Shown piece by piece: positions 21,573-27,554 of a stretch of 32,338 bases of DNA. Location: positions 1-32,338 of IMG/VR virus record IMGVR_UViG_3300028843_000438. One strand, given 5' to 3'. How positions within the stretch are numbered: the first letter of the stretch is position 1; every line of letters starts with the position of its first letter. Origin of the DNA: a virus. Below the pieces are notes generated by a model. It made no database searches. It saw only the letters and a list, made by a program, of their open reading frames with translations, and had not been told where the DNA came from. The position numbers and the translations under genes were made by a program.

Positions 21573-22316
21573 ATGCCAACTGTAGAATCGGCTATAACCA
21601 TAAACGTGAAGGACACGATATCAGCGCTACCCAGCGAGACATACGGAGAGATCATAGTCATCGGCGAGGATACTAACAACACGAGCCTGTTCAACCAAGT
21701 GAAGACATACTACAGTCAGGCTGATGTTGAAGCTGACTTCGGCTCAACAAGCCCAATAGCTAAAGCTACTGCGAAGATCTTCGCTCAGGGGGTCAGCCAC
21801 GTTAAGGCTGTGAATGTCGTGTATTACGATTCCGGAACGGGAACGAACGTTGTTGACTATGACACGGTCCTTGCTGACTTGGAAGCAAATCAGGTCGATT
21901 ACGACATAATAGTCCCGACGATTGGGGCTGACGACGCGAACATCTCAAAGCTCATCGATCACGCTGGAACTTACAAGAAGCTGCTTGTAATCCCGTACAT
22001 TGGCTCAGCATCCGATGCACAAACAGCTTTCGGAGCTCTGACAGCGAACGAGTTCTGCTTTGCTATAGCTCACGACGACACAAACTTGGAGGAGGGAGAG
22101 CTCGCTGGCGCAGTTGCTGGTGTGATTGGCCTTGATAGGCCTTGGATACCCTGCGAGTGGCAAGAGGTTCAGGAGATAAACGCTGCAGGCTATTCTCCTT
22201 CAGAAGTTGATACGCTTGAGAGCGCGAGCATAAACACGATAATAACGGTCGCAAAGACAGTCATAAGCGGAGCTAAGGTTCTGACTGGTAGCTTTGTTGA
22301 CATTCCTCGCACTTAA
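21573..22316 (+). CDS. tail sheath protein, N-terminal part (frame ends early), 247 aa
   Basis: The N-terminal pattern fits contractile-tail sheaths: SETYGEIIVIGEDTNNTSLF, then DVEADFGSTSPIAKATAKIF and FAQGVSHVKAVNVV, followed by a domain of alternating strands and helices. The frame stops at TAA 22314-22316 just where the C-terminal sheath domain is expected, and that domain is found in the +1 frame directly afterwards. Sheath subunits polymerise around the tube and contract during infection. The gene has its own promoter and starts at leaderless distance. Confidence 0.8.
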   Translation: MPTVESAITINVKDTISALPSETYGEIIVIGEDTNNTSLFNQVKTYYSQADVEADFGSTSPIAKATAKIFAQGVSHVKAVNVVYYDSGTGTNVVDYDTVLADLEANQVDYDIIVPTIGADDANISKLIDHAGTYKKLLVIPYIGSASDAQTAFGALTANEFCFAIAHDDTNLEEGELAGAVAGVIGLDRPWIPCEWQEVQEINAAGYSPSEVDTLESASINTIITVAKTVISGAKVLTGSFVDIPRT

Positions 22317-22653
22317 GATCTACCTCGCTACGGAAATCAAGAACGCCCTCGTTAACCTGAAGCTAAGACTTGCAAGCTTAGGCTCCCGTGTTCCCTACAG
22401 TCCGAGTGGCATTCAAATGATCAAGGCTGCCATCGAGAATGTCTTGAGGGGAGCTCAGAGGGATGGGGCACTCAGGGAAGACACTGTTGATGAAGATGGC
22501 AACCTGCAGCCTGGCTATATTGTGCAGGTGCCGAGCTGGGATTCAATCACCGATTCTGACAAGGCAAGCAGGATTCTCAAGAATGTCAGCGTTACAGCGT
22601 ACCTCGCAGGTTCAATCAGCAAGATTCAGCTCGATCTGGTTATAGCACTGTGA
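22294..22653 (+). CDS. tail sheath protein, C-terminal domain (in +1 frame), ~113-119 aa
   Basis: Coding resumes in a +1 frame; only TTG codons at 22294/22297 could start it. The sequence matches the sheath C-terminal domain: YLATEIKNALVNLKLRLASL, YSPSGIQMIKAAIENVL, then GALREDTVDEDGNLQPGYIV, VPSWDSITDSDKASRIL and VTAYLAGSISKIQLDLVI. This domain makes the interlocking strands between sheath subunits, so it should be attached to the upstream part. Skipping one base at ACT-T-AAG (22311-22317) joins them into a protein of about 360 aa, normal for a small sheath. Confidence 0.75.
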   Translation: MLTFLALKIYLATEIKNALVNLKLRLASLGSRVPYSPSGIQMIKAAIENVLRGAQRDGALREDTVDEDGNLQPGYIVQVPSWDSITDSDKASRILKNVSVTAYLAGSISKIQLDLVIAL

Positions 22654-22663
22654 GGTGGTCTGA

Positions 22664-23068
22664 ATGGCATTTTTGTATAAGGTTAAGGACATAAGAGTAT
22701 TCGTGGACGGTGCAGAAATTGAAGGGCTGATTGAGGTAGGCATAACTCCCAAGGGCGATCAGGACAGCGTGAAACCAATCAAAGACATAGGTGGCAAGAC
22801 AATCGGTTACTCTGTCAAGGACGATACCGATTGCGAGGGATCCATAACAGTTCAGGCTTCGAGCAAGAATATCTCTCAGCTGATTCAGCTCGCCGCAAGC
22901 AAAAAGCCGGTGCAGGTTGTCATAGCTGCTGAGAACAGAGAGGCTGTCAACTTCAGCAAGATAACTGCTGACGACTGCATCTTCTTCTATCCGGAGTTCA
23001 AGCCTACTGCAGAAGAAGCTAATGCAGAATTCAAGTTCATCGGGACGAACTTCCAGATTGAGACTTGA
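22664..23068 (+). CDS. tail tube protein, 134 aa
   Basis: Directly after the sheath with a GAGGTGG site 5-6 nt before the ATG. The pattern fits myoviral tube proteins: KDIRVFVDGAEIEGLIEVGI, DCEGSITVQASSKNISQLIQ, PVQVVIAAENREAVNFSKI and FKFIGTNFQIET. Size is right for a single tube barrel. The sheath-tube pair is the main evidence that the tail is contractile. Confidence 0.85.
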   Translation: MAFLYKVKDIRVFVDGAEIEGLIEVGITPKGDQDSVKPIKDIGGKTIGYSVKDDTDCEGSITVQASSKNISQLIQLAASKKPVQVVIAAENREAVNFSKITADDCIFFYPEFKPTAEEANAEFKFIGTNFQIET

Positions 23069-23079
23069 TTTTTTATCCC

Positions 23080-23158
23080 TGTTACAAATTGTAACATCAT
23101 TTTTATTCCTGTAACAGATTGTAACAGTTAAATATCTGTGATGTTACATTCTGTAACA
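23080..23158 (+). promoter_or_regulatory. three-operator promoter region (TGTTACA-N3-TGTAACA) of the RHH gene
   Basis: Three 17-bp sites begin at 23080, 23110 and 23142: TGTTACA-AAT-TGTAACA, TGTAACA-GAT-TGTAACA (one arm base off) and TGTTACA-TTC-TGTAACA. Centre spacing of 30 and 32 bp is close to three helical turns. A TATA-like TTAAATAT (about 23128-23135) lies between the second and third sites, and the third overlaps the ATG at 23158. This is a textbook repressor layout, probably for the small protein it precedes. Confidence 0.75.
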
Positions 23159-23355
23159 TGTCCAAAGTTGTGAGGGTTTCGGAGGATGTTATCGAAATTG
23201 CTCTGAAATATGGCAAGAATCTCGCTGAAGGTGTGAGAACGATGGATAAACTGATACAGGAATACAGGAATCTGGATAAAAAACTGGCAGGTCTAATTGA
23301 TACAACTGTCAGGGAAGCGATCAGAGAAGAACTTGAGATGCTTAAGAGATACTGA
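23158..23355 (+). CDS. ribbon-helix-helix-like small regulator, 65 aa
   Basis: The N-terminal SKVVRVSEDVIEIALKYGKN resembles the beta strand and first helix of ribbon-helix-helix proteins, followed by a second helix TMDKLIQEYRNL and a long C-terminal helix (LIDTTVREAIREELEMLKRY). Members bind DNA as dimers at short inverted repeats, matching the three operators just upstream. It is likely autorepressed and could act elsewhere in the virus or host. It is not paired with an obvious toxin directly downstream. Confidence 0.6.
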   Translation: MSKVVRVSEDVIEIALKYGKNLAEGVRTMDKLIQEYRNLDKKLAGLIDTTVREAIREELEMLKRY

Positions 23356-23566
23356 TTCTAGCAAGTTAAATCCTAACAATATTTAACAAAATCGGATTTG
23401 TAGGAGGCTTCATCGGCACGCAACTTCCTTATGGGCCACATTATTTCTAAGGCTCACGCACTCTCCTTAGAGAAACCTTATTTTCCCAGCTTTGCCTCAG
23501 CCCCAGTTAACTTGCTTATTCATGCATTTATATTTTTCTGCTGGATTAGAAAATAACTCTCCTTAG
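23356..23566. other. gene-poor stretch upstream of the antitoxin-like gene
   Basis: About 210 nt without a convincing gene. It contains ACTCTCCTTAG at 23460-23470 and again within the 19-bp repeat at 23547-23565. A 41-codon frame at 23431-23556 runs into the repeat and is doubtful. Confidence 0.4.
23547..23565 (+). repeat. 19-bp direct repeat, copy 1
   Basis: TAGAAAATAACTCTCCTTA, identical to 24143-24161. In both copies it lies 26 bp before a TTTATAAA box. See finding on cassette insertion. Confidence 0.8.
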
Positions 23567-23586
23567 TCAACATTTATAAATGTTGA
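23567..23586 (+). promoter_or_regulatory. 20-bp perfect palindrome containing the TATA box of the antitoxin-like gene
   Basis: TCAACATTTATAAATGTTGA is fully symmetrical with TTTATAAA at its centre, about 30 nt before the ATG at 23603. Any dimeric repressor bound here would directly exclude TBP, as expected for an autoregulated antitoxin promoter. Confidence 0.65.
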
Positions 23587-23602
23587 GTGTTAATGTATAT
23601 CG

Positions 23603-23794
23603 ATGGCAAGCCAAATTGCTGAGATGATGAAAGACCTCAAAGAAGTAAGAGACAAGATAGATTCGATCATCGAAACACTTGAAATTATGGCAGATAAAGA
23701 GCTAATGGAATCTATCAAAAGAGCGAAAGACCAGCCGAAGAAAAGAGAGTTTCGGGAGTATCTGAAAGAAGTAGGTGCAGATGTTCAGGAATAG
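23603..23794 (+). CDS. RelB-like antitoxin candidate, 63 aa
   Basis: A short, charged, helical protein: MMKDLKEVRDKIDSIIETLE, then IMADKELMESIKRAKDQPKK and a C-terminal REFREYLKEVG. The DKELMESIKRAK segment resembles archaeal RelB-type antitoxins. Start at leaderless distance from the palindromic TATA. Its 3' end overlaps the convergent RelE-like gene by 10 nt. The opposite orientation of the pair is not the usual operon arrangement. Confidence 0.6.
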   Translation: MASQIAEMMKDLKEVRDKIDSIIETLEIMADKELMESIKRAKDQPKKREFREYLKEVGADVQE

Positions 23795-24057
23795 ATATGT
23801 TTTCTGTGTCCGATTGATCTCAAAATCACTTCTTTTGAATTTTCGTCAATTTCGTAGATTATCCGGTATTTTCCAATGTGAAAGCTCCGGTATCCTGCTA
23901 AGGTGTAGGATAAGGGCTTTCCAGCATAGGGATTCTCCTCCAGCTTAAGGATTGCTTTAGCTATTCTTTTCAATAGGGGCTTGTTTTTCTTGGTTAGATC
24001 TTCAAGCTTCTTTTCGAATTCGTCTGTTGTGATTATGGTAAACTTCGTGACCATCAC
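23785..24057 (-). CDS. RelE/ParE-family toxin, 89-90 aa
   Basis: Minus strand, with AGGAGG just upstream; the ATG at 24054 or the GTG at 24057 may be used. The fold pattern is clear: TDEFEKKLEDLTKKNKPLLK (helices), ILKLEENPYAGKPLSYTLAG, YRSFHIGKYRIIYEIDENSK and EVILRSIGHRKHIYS. The last pieces carry the R...H/Y residues typical of RelE-type ribosome-dependent mRNA interferases. Tail-to-tail with the antitoxin-like gene. A TATA (plus-strand TATTTATAA near 24121-24129) and a flanking inverted repeat suggest its own regulated promoter. Confidence 0.85.
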   Translation of the reverse strand: MMVTKFTIITTDEFEKKLEDLTKKNKPLLKRIAKAILKLEENPYAGKPLSYTLAGYRSFHIGKYRIIYEIDENSKEVILRSIGHRKHIYS

Positions 24058-24067
24058 CTCCTGTTGA

Positions 24068-24115
24068 GAGACTCTAGGAAATGGAGATTGAAAGTTTGGC
24101 GAGATTTAGAGTCTC
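24068..24115 (-). promoter_or_regulatory. inverted repeat upstream of the RelE-like gene
   Basis: GAGACTCTA (24068-24076) and TAGAGTCTC (24107-24115) are perfect 9-bp arms 30 nt apart, one adjoining the minus-strand TATA and one just ahead of the ribosome-binding site. Each arm is itself nearly symmetrical (AGAG-A-CTCT), so these may be two operator copies. Confidence 0.5.
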
Positions 24116-24142
24116 CCAGTATTTATAATTTATGTTCAATAA

Positions 24143-24161
24143 TAGAAAATAACTCTCCTTA
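24143..24161 (+). repeat. 19-bp direct repeat, copy 2
   Basis: Identical to 23547-23565, 596 bp away, and placed at the same distance from the TATA box of the tail chaperone promoter. Confidence 0.8.
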
Positions 24162-24168
24162 CTTCGAG

Positions 24169-24184
24169 TTTATAAAGTCCACTC
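24169..24184 (+). promoter_or_regulatory. virion promoter element P9 (tail chaperone), variant
   Basis: TTTATAAAGTCCACTC; AAAG starts 24 nt before the ATG at 24198. It keeps the AAAGTC core but has TTTATAAA and GTCCA, the most divergent copy. Confidence 0.55.
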
Positions 24185-24197
24185 TTAAGAAACCAGC

Positions 24198-24464
24198 ATG
24201 GAACTCCAGATTGGCAACCAGACATTCAAAGTACAAAAGTTGAGTGGCTACAGGCTTTTGAAAGTCTTCGGAGATGGAAGCAAAGACCCTGCAGACCTCT
24301 ACAGAGACATAATCCTCGCATGCGTTGAAGAGCCCCAGCTAAGCAAAGAAGAAATCGAGGAGATGGATGCTACGACATTCCTGAAGCTCGGGGCTGAGAT
24401 CACAAAGCTCCATGCGGGTGATCTCGAAAATTTTCAAGACATAGCGAACTTGAACAAGAAGTAA
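24198..24464 (+). CDS. tail assembly chaperone, short form, 88 aa
   Basis: Small alpha-helical protein between tube and tape measure genes: MELQIGNQTFKVQKLSGYRL, a DPADLYRDIILACVEEP helix and EMDATTFLKLGAEITKLHAG. This is the size and place of gpG-type chaperones that coat the tape measure protein before tube assembly. It terminates at 24462-24464, but a slippery AAATTTT near its end allows a longer -1 product. Confidence 0.75.
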   Translation: MELQIGNQTFKVQKLSGYRLLKVFGDGSKDPADLYRDIILACVEEPQLSKEEIEEMDATTFLKLGAEITKLHAGDLENFQDIANLNKK

Positions 24465-24655
24465 GGGATGAACTAGGACTGTACATCATCGTAAAAGAGC
24501 TGCGTGTTGACATCGACGAGGTCAGAAGCTGGAGCTTGGAGAAGCTGTTGAAGTGGTCCATAGCCTTGAAGCTTATCGGCGAGCAGGTTCGGGAGGAGGT
24601 TAAGAGTACAGGATCTCTGCCATCCCGTAAAGAGCACTTGTTCGTTTTTCGATAG
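24198..24655 (+). CDS. tail assembly chaperone, -1 frameshift fusion (G-T type), ~152 aa
   Basis: The -1 frame is open from 24422 to the TAG at 24653-24655. A shift at A-AAT-TTT gives ...DLENF then SRHSELEQEVRDELGLYIIV, KELRVDIDEVRSWSLEKLLK and WSIALKLIGEQVREEV. The second part has no start codon of its own near the junction and resembles the T part of G-T chaperones. The split and the gene order match the lambda G/GT scheme. Use of the shift is inferred. Confidence 0.65.
24428..24434 (+). promoter_or_regulatory. slippery heptamer A-AAT-TTT
   Basis: In the zero frame the codons are AAT TTT; after a -1 slip they become AAA TTT, so the A-site pairing is unchanged and the P-site tRNA keeps two of three pairs. 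It fits the X-XXY-YYZ rule and lies within the short interval (24422-24464) where both frames are open. Confidence 0.65.
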
Positions 24656-24763
24656 TGCTGGCAGGAGTTCTTGAGAAACATCAAGAATAACATTTTAAAT
24701 ATTTTCAATCAGATTAGGAGTTGATAAAGTTCTTGGAGCTTCGATAAGTCATCCTTGTAGCGT

Positions 24764-25312
24764 TTAGAATTTCTCATCAAAGTATTTTCCAATTAAATCA
24801 ACGATATCCTCTATTTTATGTGGTTCAGTCAAGAATACCTGAATTCTTACCTTAAACCACTCATCTTTTGCATCTAAAAGTAAATAGTCTATTTTATAGT
24901 CATTCACGCTGTTTAATTCCTTAACTAAGTGTTCATAGATACGCTTCAATTTATTTATTTCATCTTCTGATAAATTTTCGAAGATCTTCTTAGCTATGCC
25001 CAACTCAAAATACGTTACAAACCTAGTGGGAAAACCTAAGAAGATTCGGGGTATTTTGTACCTAATTTTTTGTACATCTTTTACTACTACACTTAACGGA
25101 TAACTATTTAATTTACTGCCTCTGTAGTATCTCCTAAAATCTACAGGCAAATTTATGCCAAAATAGTTTTGAATGCTTTTTTCAATATTCGCTCTTTTTT
25201 CTACCATTGCTTCAATCCAAGCCCTAAAAGCAAAATAAGCCGCTAAGCCAGTTACAATTCCCTGCCAATTCTCTAATAGCCATTGACTAAAGCACGGAAC
25301 TTCAGTCGACAT
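24764..25312 (-). CDS. membrane-anchored hypothetical protein, 182 aa
   Basis: Minus strand, starting MSTEVPCFSQWLLENWQGIV. One membrane helix at about residues 12-33 is followed by a soluble domain with FGINLPVDFRRYYRG, KIPRIFLGFPTRFVTYF and a helical C-terminus ending DIVDLIGKYFDEKF. The N-out or N-in orientation is unclear. Its ATG follows directly on the stop of the 106-aa gene, so the two form an operon. No family is recognised. AT-rich, unlike the virion genes. Confidence 0.6.
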   Translation of the reverse strand: MSTEVPCFSQWLLENWQGIVTGLAAYFAFRAWIEAMVEKRANIEKSIQNYFGINLPVDFRRYYRGSKLNSYPLSVVVKDVQKIRYKIPRIFLGFPTRFVTYFELGIAKKIFENLSEDEINKLKRIYEHLVKELNSVNDYKIDYLLLDAKDEWFKVRIQVFLTEPHKIEDIVDLIGKYFDEKF

Positions 25313-25633
25313 CTAATCCAGCTCAGTCAATTCTTTTTCCAGAGCTTTTACTCGCTCCTCTAAGCTGTTTAATTTTGAGACAATTTCGTCAAATTTCTTT
25401 TCATTTTCAATTTGCAGAGTTACCATGTCTTGCCAACTTCTAAGTATACCCATTAAAATCGTGAGTTCATTTGCGGAAGCATAATCTTTCTTAGCTATAA
25501 ATGCTTGAGATGCTCCTTCAACATACCTAAGAGCTTTATCGAGTATTTTTAAAGCCTTATCCCAATCTCTATTTGCGAATGCTTTGTTATACTCCTCTGC
25601 GTACTTTCCCAATTTTTCTGCAATCTCTTCCAT
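25313..25633 (-). CDS. helical / coiled-coil protein, 106 aa
   Basis: All-helical: EEYNKAFANRDWDKALKILD and LRYVEGASQAFIAKKDYASA are TPR-like helices, and the C-terminus is a coiled coil (KFDEIVSKLNSLEERVKALE). It is the first gene of the pair with the membrane-anchored protein and might bind it. An 11-bp inverted repeat flanks its TATA region. No family is recognised. Confidence 0.6.
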   Translation of the reverse strand: MEEIAEKLGKYAEEYNKAFANRDWDKALKILDKALRYVEGASQAFIAKKDYASANELTILMGILRSWQDMVTLQIENEKKFDEIVSKLNSLEERVKALEKELTELD

Positions 25634-25641
25634 GGTCTCTT

Positions 25642-25685
25642 CTCTTAACTCATGTTATTAATTTATTTCTGTGTTGAGTTAAGAG
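25642..25685 (-). promoter_or_regulatory. 11-bp inverted repeat flanking the TATA of the 25633 operon
   Basis: CTCTTAACTCA (25642-25652) and TGAGTTAAGAG (25675-25685) are perfect arms separated by 22 nt of AT-rich sequence (minus-strand AAATAAATTAATA) that can serve as TATA. The right spacing before the ATG at 25633 suggests an operator pair. Confidence 0.6.
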
Positions 25686-25731
25686 GCTACATATAATTTA
25701 AATTGTCGATATGATAGAATAACGTGCAGGC

Positions 25732-26712
25732 TTAGAGTATTGGCTTGAGCTTATACCTGAAACTCTCCAAGATGTACGGTTCAATCTGCGTTAGGAGCCT
25801 AATTACATCAGCTTTTCGCTGGATTCTAATACGAGGTCCGAATTTTTCATTACTGATACCAACGTATGTTAGTCTAAATGCTTCTTTTAATTTTTTAGCC
25901 AAGAAAGCTACATTGTCAGAATTGAAACATTCAGTGCAAAATGTTAGGATGTAATTACCGCTTCTTTTGTCTTCTGCACAAGAGCCATCTCCCATGTACC
26001 ATAAAGCTACACTAAATGGGCTAATTCTTACATCTTTTGGAATTCTTTTTACTCCATTTGGATACCATCTTCTTCGTTCTTCTGTGAAAACTCTGCATCG
26101 AACTGTTCTTAACCATAGTGCCTCATTCTGAGTCGCAACTTTGCCCCGTATTTTTATTTTCCTCTTCTCTGAGGTATCAATTCTAAATTTAATATTATAT
26201 CTTTCAAGGATTTCTGCGGAGAACTCAATAAAGTCACTATGTCGAACTGTTTGAGTTATGCTCAACGCACAATTATGTCGTGAATTTTTGGAGCCTATAA
26301 TGCTACCATCACCCAACAGCAACCCATCAACAAACTCGTAAAATCTTTCATCGACCTTGATAGCATCGTTTTTCTTGGCTTTATATTCCCAATAACAACG
26401 TTTAGAGCAGAACTTGTGATCGGCTTTTGATGGAATAACTTGAAATTCCTTACCACAATTCAAACAAATTTTCTTGATTTCATTCCCATGTCCAAAGTAT
26501 TTTTCATAACACTCCCTAGAGCAAAATTTTATTCTTTCACTAAGGGATGACCAGACCTCAAACTCTTTACCGCAGTTTAAGCACGTTAATGTCTTTCTGC
26601 CACCCAACCATTTAGCGTAGCACTCTTTTGAACAAAATTTTCTTACCTTGGCAAGCGATGGCTTGACCTTAAACTCCTTCCCGCAATTCAAGCATTTAAC
26701 AGTTATGGGCAT
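25732..26712 (-). CDS. LAGLIDADG homing endonuclease with three N-terminal zinc fingers, 326 aa
   Basis: Three repeats of CLNCGKEF...FCSKECY (first: C7, C10, C27, C31) occupy residues 1-110 and should bind DNA through zinc. They are followed by a homing endonuclease with FVDGLLLGDGSI (first LAGLIDADG motif) and SVALWYMGDGSCAED (second motif), each with the catalytic Asp. Two motifs in one chain mean a monomeric enzyme with its own cut site. It is free-standing, not in an intron or intein here, and lies in the minus-strand block between chaperone and tape measure. It may have mobilised this block. Confidence 0.9.
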   Translation of the reverse strand: MPITVKCLNCGKEFKVKPSLAKVRKFCSKECYAKWLGGRKTLTCLNCGKEFEVWSSLSERIKFCSRECYEKYFGHGNEIKKICLNCGKEFQVIPSKADHKFCSKRCYWEYKAKKNDAIKVDERFYEFVDGLLLGDGSIIGSKNSRHNCALSITQTVRHSDFIEFSAEILERYNIKFRIDTSEKRKIKIRGKVATQNEALWLRTVRCRVFTEERRRWYPNGVKRIPKDVRISPFSVALWYMGDGSCAEDKRSGNYILTFCTECFNSDNVAFLAKKLKEAFRLTYVGISNEKFGPRIRIQRKADVIRLLTQIEPYILESFRYKLKPIL

Positions 26713-26836
26713 CTTATTCCTCTGACAAAATTCCTTGTTCCCTTAACTTCGCTAACTTTTCCAATTTTTTAAACCAGACCCCATGATTCATAATTTCTAT
26801 GTTTATGCTCTTAGAGTTGTGGTGAGTTCATTTACG

Positions 26837-26878
26837 TTATGTCAGAGCTTGTCTAATTTATGTCAGAGCTTGTCTAAT
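26837..26878 (+). repeat. perfect 21-bp tandem duplication
   Basis: Two identical 21-bp units (26837-26857, 26858-26878), each containing TTATGTCAGAGCTTG. The second includes the last codons and stop of the PH-SHOCT-like gene, so the first is a copy of that gene's 3' end just downstream of it. Confidence 0.8.
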
Positions 26879-27516
26879 AATTCTCTCTTCTTTTGATTAT
26901 ACTCTTCCTCGGATAGGATTCCTGCTTCATACAACTCTTTTAGCTTTTTTAATTTTTCAACAATGTCATCTTCTATCGTAGATTTTGGTAAATCCTTAAT
27001 TTGCCTAATTTTACGTAATTCGACGAGTTTGTCATATATAATCTGCGCCCATTCTTGTGTTTTGTCTCGTATTGCACCCTTAACTAAAAACTTTGGTGCA
27101 TGTTTAATCCCATTCTCGTCGATATATGGTATTGTTAGCAAATGTAGATCCCCCATCTTAGACATAAGGGCACCACCGACACCAGTCAACCCAAACAAAC
27201 CTGGCCCTGCTAAACCACCACCAATTGCTATGGCACTCCCAGAATCTTTTTCAACGAATTGAACACTTTCAATATCAATGCTCGAAAATGGTATAATTAT
27301 CTTCCACCTGTTTGATTTTCTAATCGCTTGCTTTTCGAACTCAATCCTATCAGAGTAAAGCCTTAATGTTCCCATTACACCAGTCTTAGATTCTCCCGGG
27401 TTAAACAAGCCTAGTGATTTTAGAGGATATTTTAAATGACCTCCAAAGTACCTCGCTGTGTCTTCTTTTAGTGGTTTTTCTGGTATATATTGTTCCTCAC
27501 TCTTTTTTCCGAACAT
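26863..27516 (-). CDS. PH-like plus SHOCT-domain protein, 217 aa
   Basis: Residues about 45-160 have the pattern of a bacterial PH-like domain: GTLRLYSDRIEFEKQ, WKIIIPFSSIDIESVQF, then a glycine-rich AIGGGLAGPGLFGLTGVGG loop and HLLTIPYIDENGIKHAPKFL. The last ~35 residues (VEKLKKLKELYEAGILSEEE, YNQKKRELLDKL) are a SHOCT module, a short helical hairpin common at the ends of membrane-associated proteins. Function unknown. It is divergent from the tape measure gene, with only 38 nt between starts. Confidence 0.8.
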   Translation of the reverse strand: MFGKKSEEQYIPEKPLKEDTARYFGGHLKYPLKSLGLFNPGESKTGVMGTLRLYSDRIEFEKQAIRKSNRWKIIIPFSSIDIESVQFVEKDSGSAIAIGGGLAGPGLFGLTGVGGALMSKMGDLHLLTIPYIDENGIKHAPKFLVKGAIRDKTQEWAQIIYDKLVELRKIRQIKDLPKSTIEDDIVEKLKKLKELYEAGILSEEEYNQKKRELLDKL

Positions 27517-27523
27517 ATTTCTC

Positions 27524-27539
27524 TTTTAAAGTCTGACCG
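27524..27539 (+). promoter_or_regulatory. virion promoter element P10 (tape measure)
   Basis: TTTTAAAGTCTGACCG, AAAG 27 nt before the ATG at 27555. It lies immediately after the start of the divergent minus-strand gene. Confidence 0.65.
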
Positions 27540-27554
27540 AATTAAGCTTTTTCG

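Noticed and set aside
23431-23556. 41-codon ORF (MGHIISKAHALS...) before the antitoxin-like gene
   Set aside because: No ribosome-binding site or promoter at the right distance, no recognisable pattern, and the end runs through the 19-bp repeat; better read as non-coding.
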